Origin: Prevotella sp.
GTDB lineage: Bacteria; Bacteroidota; Bacteroidia; Bacteroidales; Bacteroidaceae
Length of the DNA stretch: 41,421 nucleotides
Direction: 5' to 3'
Assembly: GCA_017554385.1 (NCBI GenBank)
Contig: JAFZIL010000080.1
Span: forward strand, 1-41,421
Shown: positions 25,122 through 34,070 of the stretch, one piece after another
Numbering within the stretch: position 1 is the first letter of the stretch
Layout of the letters: the number at the start of each line of letters is the position of its first letter
Made by a program: the position numbers and the translations under genes
The notes under the pieces: model-generated
Told to the model about the DNA's origin: nothing
Database searches by the model: none
What the model saw: only the letters and a program-made list of their open reading frames with translations

Positions 25122-26687
25122 TTAGAAAGGTGCAGGCCCCATATCTGGTGGAGGCAGAGGAGCACCAGAAAAGGGATTGTAGTCACCAGCCGACATGTCT
25201 CCGTTGTCAGCACCATTGAGTTTAGAACCCAAAATTTCACCGTCGTTGCCTTTTGCCTGCGAAGCAGTTCGATGGTCAAGTCTACCATCTTCTGGATTCT
25301 CAAAACGAGTAAATTCTCCACGGAATGTCAGTAGGACATCGTCAGTACGACCCTTTCGGTGCTTGGCAATGATAATCTGAGCCATACCATGCAGGTCACG
25401 TCCATTATCATCTTGATAGATATGATAGTATTCTGGCCGGTGTACGAAGAGCACCATATCTGCATCCTGCTCAATGGCACCCGACTCACGCAGGTCACTG
25501 AGCTGGGGACGCTTTCCCTCAAGGCCCTCACGGCTCTCTACTCCACGATTCAACTGCGACAGGGCAAGGATAGGTATTTCAAGTTCTTTCGCCAAACCCT
25601 TAAGCGAACGAGAGATGGTCGACACTTCTTCTTGTCGCGAGGAGAAACGCATGCCATTGGCATTCATCAGTTGCAGATAATCAATCATGATAGCCTTCAC
25701 GCCATGCTCACGAACCAGACGGCGTGCCTTGGTACGCAGCTCGAAGACTGAGAGTCCAGGTGTGTCATCTATATAGATAGGTGCTCCCTGTAGTGCTGTG
25801 ATACGTTTGTCAAGACGGTCCCACTCATCAGGTTGTAGCTGTCCGTTTAGAATCTTCGAACCAGGAATCTCACAAACATTAGATATCAGACGGTCTACCA
25901 GCTGCTGGTTCGACATTTCGAGCGAGAAAAAGGCCAAAGGTACCTTGTAATCGGCAGCAATGTTCTTAGCCATTGACAATGCAAACGATGTTTTACCCAT
26001 TGCCGGACGTCCTGCAATGATAATCAGGTCGCTTGATTGCCAACCGCTCGTAATCTCGTCAAGCTTATGGTAGCCCGAGGCCACACCTGTCAAGCCCCCC
26101 GTATTGGCAGCGGCCTTATTGATGGCCTGTAGTGCCTGAACAATGACAGGATCTATCTGGGTGTAGTCCTTCTTCATATTCTTCTGCGAGAGTTCGAAGA
26201 GGGAGCCTTCGGCCTCCTGCATTAGATCGTCTACGTCAATGGTCTCGTCAAAAGCCTTGGTTTCAATGCTTCCAGCAAACTGGATGAGCTGGCGGGCAAG
26301 AAACTTCTGGGCAATGATGCGTGCATGATACTCCACATTGGCACTCGTGGCCACACGACCTGAAATCTCAGCAATGTAAGCGGGACCACCAGCCTCTTCA
26401 AGCGATCCATTCTTAGCCAGTTGTTCAGTCACAGTAAGAACGTCGACGGGACGCTCGGCCATCGACAAGTCACGAATGGCTGAATAGATCATCTGGTTTC
26501 GCGGTTCGTAGAAGCTCTCAGGATAGAGCATCTCACAAACGACTGCATAGGCATCTTTGTCTATGAGTAAGGCACCAAGCACTGCCCTTTCCACTTCAAG
26601 TGCCTGTGGCTGCAGGTGGGCGTAAGTATTATCTATAGGTTGTTGCTTGACAGGTTTGCGCCTGCCGCTATTCTGCTGTTCTGACAT
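25122..26687 (-). CDS. dnaB: Replicative DNA helicase DnaB
   Basis: ATG 26687 gives 521 aa; the frame continues upstream only to a TTG. An N-terminal helical domain (about 20-170, PQALEVERAVLGALL) precedes the RecA-like helicase with Walker A GRPAMGKTS at 226-234, Walker B IMIDYLQLM, and the QLNRGVESR and LRESGAIEQDADMVLFV motifs. It unwinds DNA at the replication fork. The last 60 residues are a low-complexity, Gly/Asp/Pro-rich tail. No intein or insertion. Confidence 0.97.
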   Translation of the reverse strand: MSEQQNSGRRKPVKQQPIDNTYAHLQPQALEVERAVLGALLIDKDAYAVVCEMLYPESFYEPRNQMIYSAIRDLSMAERPVDVLTVTEQLAKNGSLEEAGGPAYIAEISGRVATSANVEYHARIIAQKFLARQLIQFAGSIETKAFDETIDVDDLMQEAEGSLFELSQKNMKKDYTQIDPVIVQALQAINKAAANTGGLTGVASGYHKLDEITSGWQSSDLIIIAGRPAMGKTSFALSMAKNIAADYKVPLAFFSLEMSNQQLVDRLISNVCEIPGSKILNGQLQPDEWDRLDKRITALQGAPIYIDDTPGLSVFELRTKARRLVREHGVKAIMIDYLQLMNANGMRFSSRQEEVSTISRSLKGLAKELEIPILALSQLNRGVESREGLEGKRPQLSDLRESGAIEQDADMVLFVHRPEYYHIYQDDNGRDLHGMAQIIIAKHRKGRTDDVLLTFRGEFTRFENPEDGRLDHRTASQAKGNDGEILGSKLNGADNGDMSAGDYNPFSGAPLPPPDMGPAPF

Positions 26688-26720
26688 GACGAGAATAATG
26701 TTTGACTTCAAAAACTGATG

Positions 26721-26752
26721 CAAAAATACTATATTTCTCCCAATCTGCCAAA
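26721..26752 (-). promoter_or_regulatory. Promoter of the dnaB-aguA-aguB transcript
   Basis: Minus-strand TATTTTTG (26721-26728) fits the -7 box and TTTG at 26749-26752 lies 20 bp upstream. Confidence 0.75.
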
Positions 26753-26826
26753 TTTACTTTAAATGGGTTGGCTTAAAATAGTTTAAAATACAACATCACT
26801 ACCATTCTGTTTTCAATTATTATGCC

Positions 26827-26834
26827 TACCTTTG
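26827..26834 (+). promoter_or_regulatory. -7 box for the UbiA-family gene
   Basis: TACCTTTG on the plus strand, 53 bp before the ATG at 26888. The -33 element is not clear. It forms a divergent promoter region with dnaB. Confidence 0.6.
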
Positions 26835-26887
26835 CCCATGAAAAGACCCACTCAAATAAAATCTCATCATAAAATAGACGCACCTTC

Positions 26888-27778
26888 ATGAAGAACCTAT
26901 TCATGCTCCTAAGGCCGCACCAATGGCTAAAGAACCTGTTTGTCTTTCTCCCGGCCTTCTTCGACAGGCACATCACTGACCCGGACTACCTGCTACCATC
27001 ATTCGCGGTATTTGTGGCTTTCTGCTTTGCTGCCAGCGGTATCTATTGTCTCAACGACATTATCGATGCTGCAGCTGACCGCATGCACCCCGTTAAAAAA
27101 CTCAGGCCGATAGCCAGCGGAGCCATATCGAAGACATCTGGCTACATGCTGATGGTTCTCTGCCTGCTACTGTCGATGTCAATCATTGCTGTTATGGGTA
27201 AACACACTGCTGCCAACACAACGGCTCTCATAGCCATTGTCGGCACTTACATTGTTATGAATACGGCCTACTGTGTGTGGCTTAAGCATGTGGCTATCGT
27301 CGACGTGTTTGTCATAGCCACGGGCTTCGTGCTGCGCATATTCGCCGGAGGCTATTCCACCTCCATTAACTTGTCATCATGGCTGGTACTCATGACGTTT
27401 CTTATTGCACTATTTCTGGCCTTTGCCAAACGACGCGACGACGTGGTTATCTATGAGTCAACCGGATTACTGGCCCGCAAGAACGTGGGACATTACAACA
27501 TCACCTTCATGAACCAAATCATCGCTATCATCGCAAGCATCACCATAGTCTGTTACATCATGTACACAGTATCGCCTGAGGTGACACAAAGATTTCACAG
27601 TTCCTACATCTACACCACCTCTGTCTTCGTATTGGCAGGCATCATTCGCTACCTACAGCTCACCATCGTCGACGACAAGAGCGGCAGTCCCACGCGGGTA
27701 CTGCTCACCGACCGTTTCATCCACATCTGCATAGCCGGATGGTTACTTGCCTTCTTCATCATCATCTATCTGGGTTGA
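26888..27778 (+). CDS. UbiA-family prenyltransferase, decaprenyl-phosphate phosphoribosyltransferase-like
   Basis: The 296-aa integral membrane protein has about eight to nine hydrophobic helices. The first Asp-rich motif is NDIIDAAADRMHP (N56, D57, D60, D64) followed by KKLRPIASG; the second lies in FAKRRDDVVIYE. The N-terminal LLRPHQWLKN and the HP-x-K following the motif are typical of the group related to the mycobacterial enzyme that moves phosphoribose to polyprenyl phosphate in arabinan precursor synthesis. In Bacteroidetes its product is not settled as far as I know. It is a single-gene unit, divergent from dnaB and convergent with the acyl-CoA synthetase. Confidence 0.82.
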   Translation: MKNLFMLLRPHQWLKNLFVFLPAFFDRHITDPDYLLPSFAVFVAFCFAASGIYCLNDIIDAAADRMHPVKKLRPIASGAISKTSGYMLMVLCLLLSMSIIAVMGKHTAANTTALIAIVGTYIVMNTAYCVWLKHVAIVDVFVIATGFVLRIFAGGYSTSINLSSWLVLMTFLIALFLAFAKRRDDVVIYESTGLLARKNVGHYNITFMNQIIAIIASITIVCYIMYTVSPEVTQRFHSSYIYTTSVFVLAGIIRYLQLTIVDDKSGSPTRVLLTDRFIHICIAGWLLAFFIIIYLG

Positions 27779-27825
27779 ACGATGATGTATTCTGATTGTG
27801 AGGGGCTCTGACAATATCTATATAC

Positions 27826-29889
27826 TTACGACTTTTCAACAAGTATTCGTGCATCCACAGCAATCACCTCGTTCTCATCAGCCAACAACGGATTGATGTC
27901 CATCTCCTTGATCTCTGTTGCAAAACGCAACAAAGTCGACAGGCGAACGATAATCTCGGCATACCTGCGCTCGTTGACACCCTTCTGTCCTCGCGTACCT
28001 TTTATTATTTTATATCCGCGCAGGGAGTGAATCATGCTGTAGGCCTCCTCATAGCTCAAGGGAGCAAGACCACTACTCACGTCCTTTAATACCTCTACGA
28101 AGATGCCACCCATTCCGCAAAGTACAACGTGGCCAAAGCGTGTCTCGTATTTCGCACCAATAAATAGTTCTGTACCCTTGATCATCTTCTGCACCATCAC
28201 AGCCGTTGCGTCAGTAATCTGCATCATGCGGTCGAACTCCATAGCAAGATGGTCTTTGGTACGAATATTCAGTGAAACGCCGCCCACATCACTCTTATGA
28301 ACAGGACCAACGACCTTAGCTACCACTGGGTAGCCACACTTCTCTGCAAAGTCAATGATTTCCTCTTTCTTATCGCTCACAAATTCAGGTACAGTGGGTA
28401 TGCCTGCACTTGACAGTAATTCGTGTACCAAATGAGGTGCGATATAGCCGCTGTCCTGAATACCATCGATAATTCGGCGTATACGAGGCACGTCAACACC
28501 CAGTATCTCAAGGGTCTGATCGGCTGGAGCCGGCGTCTTCATTATCTGTGTCAACGCCGTTGCCAATGTTACCTCGTCACTGAAGTTCACGTGTCCACGA
28601 CTTAGGAACTCCTGTACCTCTGGGCCAGCGGTGTTTACACTGGGAAGTACGGGGAAGATTGGCTTTTTACACGTTAGGATCTTCTTATGAAGCACGTCAT
28701 AGGTCTCATAGACCTGCACCAGTCCTGGTGTGCCAAAAATGACCATGATGGCATCAATATCGTCGAACTTGTTCTCGCAATAGTCAATAGCCAGCGACAA
28801 CTGCTCAGCACCTCCTGTAGCCAAGATGTCAATGGGATTGGCCACCGACGAGCCGGGGAATAGCTTCGACTTCAGCTCTTCAGCAACAGGCCCAGTAAGA
28901 GGAGGCACGTTCATTCCACCTTTCGACAGGGCGTCTGTCAGCATCACACCAGGTCCGCCAGCATGTGTTACGATGGCGAAGTTCTTGCCAGAGAAACGGG
29001 GCAACGTGAAGATACATCCCACGGTGGTCAGCTCCTCACGCGAGAAACACCTGACAATACCCGCCTTACGGAAAAGTGCTTCAACAGCCGAGTCACTCGA
29101 AGCGATGGCTCCCGTATGGCTACTGGCAGCACGGCTACCACTTTCCGAAGAGCCTGCTTTAATGGCAGCTATGCGACAGCCCTTCTTGATAAGAGAGGTG
29201 GCATGATAGAGCAGTTTGTCGGGGTCGGCAATGTTCTCGATATAGAGTAGCTTCACCAACGAGTCACGCTCGGCATCGAAATGCTCATCCATGTATTCGA
29301 GCACGGTCTCAATGCCTATCTGTTTGCCGTTGCCTATACTCCACACCGAATTGAAAGCAAGTCCCTTAGTAACAGCACTTTCAAGAATGAAAACGGCGGT
29401 AGCACCAGAACCGGAGATGAAGTCAACGCCTTGGGGTTTCAGTTGAGGGATGGGTTTCGTGAACACTGAGTGATGCCAGCGAGTAAGTAGGCCGATGCAA
29501 TTGGGGCCGATGAGAGCTGCCCCGAATTTCTCACATGTATCGAGAATCTGCTTTTCGAGTACAGCACCTTCATGGGTCTCCTCGCCAAAGCCTGCCGAGA
29601 GGATGATGAACGCACGTACCTGCTTCTCAGCAGCAAGGTACTCTACATACTGGGGACAGAACTTCGCTGCCACTACAATGATGGCAAGGTCAGTAGGTGG
29701 CACCTCTTTCACGTCATGAAACACTTTGATACCCTGCACCTCGTCTTCCTTCGGGTTGACGATACGCAGGACACCCTTGAAACCACCTGCCAGGAGGTTG
29801 CGTACGACCGCACCTCCTGGCTTGTGAACGTTGTTTGAGCCACCAATTACTACAATGCTCTCGGGCTCTAATAATTGTTTGTTTATCAT
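27826..29889 (-). CDS. ADP-forming acetate/acyl-CoA synthetase
   Basis: The 687-aa protein fuses the alpha and beta parts of ADP-forming acetyl-CoA synthetase. It has a CoA-binding Rossmann domain (about 7-130, VIGGSNNVHKPGG, NPKEDEVQG), a ligase-CoA domain with the phospho-accepting H258 in SSHTGA, and a C-terminal ATP-grasp domain (about 470-687, VVAKVVGPVHKSDVGGV, ELFIGAKYETRFG, EMDINPLLADENEVIAVDAR). It makes ATP from acetyl-CoA or other acyl-CoAs while releasing the acid. The preceding protease gene ends 48 bp upstream and I see no promoter in between. Confidence 0.93.
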   Translation of the reverse strand: MINKQLLEPESIVVIGGSNNVHKPGGAVVRNLLAGGFKGVLRIVNPKEDEVQGIKVFHDVKEVPPTDLAIIVVAAKFCPQYVEYLAAEKQVRAFIILSAGFGEETHEGAVLEKQILDTCEKFGAALIGPNCIGLLTRWHHSVFTKPIPQLKPQGVDFISGSGATAVFILESAVTKGLAFNSVWSIGNGKQIGIETVLEYMDEHFDAERDSLVKLLYIENIADPDKLLYHATSLIKKGCRIAAIKAGSSESGSRAASSHTGAIASSDSAVEALFRKAGIVRCFSREELTTVGCIFTLPRFSGKNFAIVTHAGGPGVMLTDALSKGGMNVPPLTGPVAEELKSKLFPGSSVANPIDILATGGAEQLSLAIDYCENKFDDIDAIMVIFGTPGLVQVYETYDVLHKKILTCKKPIFPVLPSVNTAGPEVQEFLSRGHVNFSDEVTLATALTQIMKTPAPADQTLEILGVDVPRIRRIIDGIQDSGYIAPHLVHELLSSAGIPTVPEFVSDKKEEIIDFAEKCGYPVVAKVVGPVHKSDVGGVSLNIRTKDHLAMEFDRMMQITDATAVMVQKMIKGTELFIGAKYETRFGHVVLCGMGGIFVEVLKDVSSGLAPLSYEEAYSMIHSLRGYKIIKGTRGQKGVNERRYAEIIVRLSTLLRFATEIKEMDINPLLADENEVIAVDARILVEKS

Positions 29890-29913
29890 AGTAATATCGA
29901 GGTTTATGAAGAC

Positions 29914-29939
29914 AAGGAGTTATTGGCTCCCAATTCCTT
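29914..29939 (-). terminator. Hairpin overlapping the protease stop codon
   Basis: Outer AAGGA/TCCTT and inner ATTGG/CCAAT pairs form a stem with a three-base bulge, overlapping the TAA of the protease gene. No T-tract follows on the minus strand; weak candidate. Confidence 0.3.
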
Positions 29940-32900
29940 ATCGAATAACAACACGTGACGAACCGTCGCTGTAACGGTAGATGTTGATGCCACGCGATGG
30001 CAGGTTGAGTCGCACACCTCCAGCCGAGTAGATACCCTCCAATACGGGTTGCTTCGCAGCATCGGTGCCTACATGAGCAATTCCGTCAGGATGTGCTATC
30101 TCGCTGAAGGCCTCAATATCGTCCTCCGACACGAATATGTAGCGCTGGTTCTTGTCTGAGTTGCCGAATTTGAAGTTTACATTGGACAACGAACCTAAAT
30201 TAAGCGTCGGATTAAAGGTGCCCATCTGCATCGACTTATCGGTGCCGCTTGCGTTCCACGTCATCCAATAACTCTGGGCTGTGAACTTCTTGTTTGTCTC
30301 GGTATTGCTGACCACGACGTCCTGACGACCTGGTAGCAGCTGGAAGTTGCAAGCTTCGCCTCCGGTAGTAGAAAGCGAGGGCGATGTCGATGAGTGGGTG
30401 ATATACTTACCGGTAGCCGCATTGCGGAAACGGTAATAGCCTGTTTGGGGGAGGAACTCAACATACCATGCAGCAGAATCGTTCAGCTCGCTGAGTTCCG
30501 AGAGTGTGAACTTATTCCAACGCAGACCGTTGTTCTTACGTTCGAAGACGAAGCCGTCATTCAGACCGCAGTCTTCGCTCTCACTCTTGATGTAGTACTT
30601 CTTGCCATCCTCGAAGTTAAAGGTATAACCGGGCACACCATTGCTGTAGCTACCCGTAGGACAGAGACCGTCGATATAGAGTGCATAGAGCAGGGCACAG
30701 CCACCGATATACTGAATAGCGGTGTGCTTATCCTTGTCAGCTCCGTTGACAAACCAGTCATAGCTGGCATTGGTTCCCCATCCATGAACACCGTCACCGG
30801 TCATATAGACATCCATGCTATTTGTGTTCTCAAGGAAGTGCAGCGTCTTGTTGGCCCAAGCGCCCAACCACTTGCCGTGGGTAGTGTTCTCGCGCAGGTC
30901 GGCACAATTATACCAACGCCAGTGGGTACCTACGCCCACGCCATGGCCGGTCTCATGAAGAACGGTACCAATAGCCTGATAAGCAGCGTTCGGGCCTATG
31001 CGCATCCAACCGCCATAAGAGCAGTCAGCCGTAGGTGTATCGGCACCATAGTGTCCTTGAAGGGTAAAGCCCTTAATGGCAGTCCATTCGTTCAGGTAGT
31101 CCATTGTTTCCTGAATAGCCTTACGACAGCGGCTGTTTGCATCCTCGGTAGGTGCTCCTTCATTCCATGTACCTACGCAGCTGCCTTGAGGCAAAGTCAT
31201 AATCTTCATTGACTTGCCATAGCCCACGGCATAGGTATTGGTGATGCCATAAGCACGCACATAGTAGGCGGTAGCAGGTTGCATGTCCTTGATGTGGAAG
31301 ACCATGCCTTTTTGGCTATAGTAGAAGGTACAACGGTGGTCGGCAATGGTAGGCTCCGGCTCAGTACTCCAACAGAAGCCGCGCTCCTTATAGCCTGCAC
31401 CTGAGAACGTTGCACGTAGCAAGGCTCCGTGGGCACCAGGTATATAGAAAGTAGTATTAGTAGAAACCGTAGGCGTATTGCCCGAACCATTTGCAACAAG
31501 GAACAACAGCTCAGCAGTCTCCAGCGCCTCAATCTCAGCGGCAAGCTCCTCACTGGAAGCATCACCATTCTGTACCAGTACCTTGGCCTTGTCAATCTCT
31601 GCTTGGAAATCGGCAGCACCTTCCTTACTACCGTCGTAAGCCTGCTCGGCGGCATCGATGGCAGCCTGCAAGGCGGCATATTCGGCTATTGAGATGCGTG
31701 CAGCCTCGATAGCGACAGAAAGCGCCTTTGAAGCAGCTTGTATCTCCGACATGTCCGACGCGGCAGTCATCGCCTTCGCAGTAGCCAATGCCGTACTCAG
31801 GTCTGTAGCTGCCTTCGTCGACATCATGCTTTGCTGCAGTGTCTCACCCTCAGTAATGATGCGCTCTAGCTCGGCAATCACCTCATCGGCTCCTACCACA
31901 CCTATTTGATACAGGCGGAAATTGTCTACACAAAGCCAGTTGCCTGTTGCACCTTCAGCCTTGAACCCAATCTCCACTTCACCGCTAATGCAGGTGAACA
32001 CCACCGAGTAGTCAGCGGGTGTGTAGACCGTCGTCTTCTGGTCGCCGGCATAGATCCATGCACCTACACATTTCTGCGTAGTATTGTTCTGGTTCAGGTT
32101 CTGGGCAGCCACCGTCAGCTTGTACTGTCCGTTAGGCAGGCTAATGAGCTGCTTGATGCTGGCATCTCCAACCTTCTGTCCCTTGTCGACCCACTTCTCC
32201 ACATAGGTCGTTCCGGCTTTCTTGGTAAACGAAGCGTTGGTCTGGCTCTTCATGTTCTCCTGTGTCCATCCGTTAGTACCGCTGTTCTCGAACGAAGGAT
32301 TGTTAATGTACGATGTACAGTCGAGTGGGTTGTCCTCAGAGATATTCTTGTTTCTGTAGGTCTGGATAGCAGCTTTCAGCGTTTCAACACTCTGAAGAAC
32401 TGCCAACACATCAGCCTCCGCATTGTCGTAGATGGCTTGTGCTGCATCGATGGCCTGCTTCAGTTCGTCGGCTCCGACTCCGTTGCCAGAGCCATAGAAG
32501 CCGTTGGCCTCGTCGATAACCTCCTGTAGCATGGGCTTTGCATTGATGTCAGTACCCTCGATTTTCACATAGTCTATGACGAGGTTGGCCGAATTGGCCG
32601 AACCGTTATCAACAGCCTGATAGCCAATGCGCAGGTTGCCCGTCGTGGCCTTCGTCAGCTCGAACGTAATCTTATCGAGTGTCCACTCCTTTGAGGGATA
32701 GCTCTTTACAGTCGACTTGGCTGTCTGCCCGGAAGTGGGAATCCATGCCAGCATCGACGTGCCGCCCGTGACACCCTTACCATTATAAGTAGGCACGCTG
32801 ACGGTATATTTACCTGCGGGCAGGGTTATGGTCTGATGGTAGTAGAACTGCTCGCCCCAACCAGTAGAGAGGGCCAGTCCACCGCCAGCCTCACCGTCAT

Positions 32901-33168
32901 AGCCTTTGTCTGGAACTACGCCTCCATTGAAGGTGCCCTTGAAGCCAAACTCGTAGATACCCGTAATAGTATAGTTATGGGTGAAGCCTTGAGTCCATCC
33001 GTCGATAGGCTTGATTTCCTGTTTCACCTCTGCACTACTTGTAGCAGGATAGTCGAAATGGGAATCGAAGCCGTAGTTCGAAAGAAAGCAACTTGTCACG
33101 TCTGTCTGTGCGCTGGCGGGCATTATCGTCGTCAGGAGCATCAGAATAAACAATGTAGTTTTGTTCAT
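29938..33168 (-). CDS. Large secreted zinc-metalloprotease with carbohydrate-binding-like and FIVAR-like domains
   Basis: The 1076-aa protein has a signal peptide (cut after ASAQ20). In order: a jelly-roll, carbohydrate-binding-like domain (about 25-205), a helical FIVAR-like segment (210-272), a second jelly-roll (about 285-420, INNPSFENSGTNGWTQ), Ala-rich FIVAR-like helices (425-555), an Fn3-like domain (565-655), a metallopeptidase domain (about 660-840) and a ricin/lectin-like region (850-1010). It ends in a tail with GIYSAGGVRLN and GINIYRYSDGSSRVVIR, like the C-terminal sorting segments of Bacteroidales secreted proteins. The zinc site is HETGHGVGVGTH (residues 738-749). The first HExxH is normal, but the third His is one residue later than in HExxHxxGxxH metzincins. 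Likely acts on mucin or plant glycoproteins; inference. Confidence 0.82.
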   Translation of the reverse strand: MNKTTLFILMLLTTIMPASAQTDVTSCFLSNYGFDSHFDYPATSSAEVKQEIKPIDGWTQGFTHNYTITGIYEFGFKGTFNGGVVPDKGYDGEAGGGLALSTGWGEQFYYHQTITLPAGKYTVSVPTYNGKGVTGGTSMLAWIPTSGQTAKSTVKSYPSKEWTLDKITFELTKATTGNLRIGYQAVDNGSANSANLVIDYVKIEGTDINAKPMLQEVIDEANGFYGSGNGVGADELKQAIDAAQAIYDNAEADVLAVLQSVETLKAAIQTYRNKNISEDNPLDCTSYINNPSFENSGTNGWTQENMKSQTNASFTKKAGTTYVEKWVDKGQKVGDASIKQLISLPNGQYKLTVAAQNLNQNNTTQKCVGAWIYAGDQKTTVYTPADYSVVFTCISGEVEIGFKAEGATGNWLCVDNFRLYQIGVVGADEVIAELERIITEGETLQQSMMSTKAATDLSTALATAKAMTAASDMSEIQAASKALSVAIEAARISIAEYAALQAAIDAAEQAYDGSKEGAADFQAEIDKAKVLVQNGDASSEELAAEIEALETAELLFLVANGSGNTPTVSTNTTFYIPGAHGALLRATFSGAGYKERGFCWSTEPEPTIADHRCTFYYSQKGMVFHIKDMQPATAYYVRAYGITNTYAVGYGKSMKIMTLPQGSCVGTWNEGAPTEDANSRCRKAIQETMDYLNEWTAIKGFTLQGHYGADTPTADCSYGGWMRIGPNAAYQAIGTVLHETGHGVGVGTHWRWYNCADLRENTTHGKWLGAWANKTLHFLENTNSMDVYMTGDGVHGWGTNASYDWFVNGADKDKHTAIQYIGGCALLYALYIDGLCPTGSYSNGVPGYTFNFEDGKKYYIKSESEDCGLNDGFVFERKNNGLRWNKFTLSELSELNDSAAWYVEFLPQTGYYRFRNAATGKYITHSSTSPSLSTTGGEACNFQLLPGRQDVVVSNTETNKKFTAQSYWMTWNASGTDKSMQMGTFNPTLNLGSLSNVNFKFGNSDKNQRYIFVSEDDIEAFSEIAHPDGIAHVGTDAAKQPVLEGIYSAGGVRLNLPSRGINIYRYSDGSSRVVIR

Positions 33169-33207
33169 AGTTAGTAATGATGATTTAGGATGTTAATGAT
33201 TTCTGTG

Positions 33208-33215
33208 CAAAGATA
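33208..33215 (-). promoter_or_regulatory. -7 box for the protease gene
   Basis: TATCTTTG on the minus strand, about 40 bp before the ATG at 33168. A GTG sits where the -33 TTG would be. Confidence 0.6.
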
Positions 33216-33227
33216 CGAATAATTTTT

Positions 33228-33258
33228 GAATAAACACTATATGTGTTATTCTTTTTTT
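33228..33258. terminator. Hairpin between the YjbH-like and protease genes
   Basis: GAATAAACAC pairs with GTGTTATTC (one bulge) around a short loop, and on the plus strand a run of seven T follows. It lies right after the minus-strand YjbH-like gene. Because the T-run is on the plus strand, it is either a poor terminator for that gene or blocks antisense transcription. Confidence 0.45.
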
Positions 33259-33261
33259 CAA

Positions 33262-34035
33262 TTAAAGCAGACCAATACGCAAACAGAGTCCTGCAGAGAT
33301 GTATTTGGCATCCTGAAGCGAAGCCTGGATTAGCAAATAGCGCAGCAACTCGCAGTCGACGCCGAAGTTGAAGCTTTCGCCGTCGTATTCGCCAATGATT
33401 CTCAACGGTTTGTAGAAAGAAGGCTGAAAGGTCAGTCCACCGACCACACCGTCCCACTTGTGGTTGAAGTCACGCTTCCATTTCCGATAGGCAATATGGG
33501 CACCGACACGATTTCCACCAAGGTCCACATGTTTCGTTGCAGCCACAAAGAAGTTGCGATAGAAATTGCTGCCCGACTTCCCGTTGTCGCCAGTGCCCCA
33601 CACGTCATTTCCGCCTACGACTACAGCGGGCCAGTAGCGTCCTTCCTCCAATGGGCGTAGTCTTACGGTGAAATAGCGGTCTTTCGCATAAAAGCCCGAC
33701 TTCTGGTCCGGGTCAAGGTTGCGATGCAGTTTCCATAGCGTGTACCCATAGCCTAATTCTATCCATTTAAAGGGAGTAATGCTCAGGTAGTTGGTAAACG
33801 AGTTGAACTTCTCGCCATCATACTTCATGCCGTCAGGAATCATGTGGGCATCAACATAATGGGCTCCCACACGTGCCACGCCCGCCGTGTCCATTTCTGC
33901 CGTCGGAACATGGATGAGTCCCGGCGTACCCACATGTTGCTGAGCACTTGCGGTGGCAAGCGGCAAAAGAGCCATCGTTAATAGTATGGCGAACGACTTG
34001 CCCATCTTCTTTATATATGTAATCATATCTCTCAT
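33262..34035 (-). CDS. YjbH-domain exopolysaccharide-type envelope protein (N-terminal-half-like)
   Basis: The protein (257 aa from ATG 34035; 34026 or 34005 are alternative starts) has a signal peptide ending ATASAQ and then QHVGTPGLIHVPTAEMDTAG, the opening motif of YjbH/GfcD-type proteins. Next comes a beta-barrel pattern with SITPFKWIELGYGYT, DRYFTVRLRPLEEG and PAVVVGGNDVWGTG. In E. coli YjbH belongs to an exopolysaccharide secretion operon; there it is about twice this length. Here a second, different barrel protein is encoded just upstream, so the two may together correspond to one YjbH. The start codon lies in a heptamer array and is coupled to the previous gene. Confidence 0.72.
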   Translation of the reverse strand: MRDMITYIKKMGKSFAILLTMALLPLATASAQQHVGTPGLIHVPTAEMDTAGVARVGAHYVDAHMIPDGMKYDGEKFNSFTNYLSITPFKWIELGYGYTLWKLHRNLDPDQKSGFYAKDRYFTVRLRPLEEGRYWPAVVVGGNDVWGTGDNGKSGSNFYRNFFVAATKHVDLGGNRVGAHIAYRKWKRDFNHKWDGVVGGLTFQPSFYKPLRIIGEYDGESFNFGVDCELLRYLLIQASLQDAKYISAGLCLRIGLL

Positions 34036-34070
34036 CTTTCATTTCTCATCTCTCATCTCTCATCTCTCAT
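34029..34070 (-). repeat. Six heptamers across the stop/start junction of the YjbH-like pair
   Basis: Plus-strand units are CTCTCAT, CTTTCAT, TTCTCAT, CTCTCAT, CTCTCAT, CTCTCAT. The stop codon of the upstream gene (34053) and the start codon of the downstream gene (34035) are both made of repeat units, 17 bp apart. Since 7 is not a multiple of 3, unit gain or loss would change the upstream gene's C-terminus and the spacing. Confidence 0.9.

Noticed and set aside
26773-26976. 67-aa minus-strand frame overlapping the UbiA-family start
   Set aside because: Lies over the divergent promoter region and antisense to a clear membrane protein gene.
27779-27825. Hairpin between the convergent UbiA-family and acyl-CoA synthetase genes as a terminator
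   Set aside because: Only short TTGT/ACAA and GAG/CTC pairs with a bulge and no T-tract; too weak to list.
30394-31212. 272-aa plus-strand frame antisense to the metalloprotease
   Set aside because: Shadow of the protease domain; no motif.
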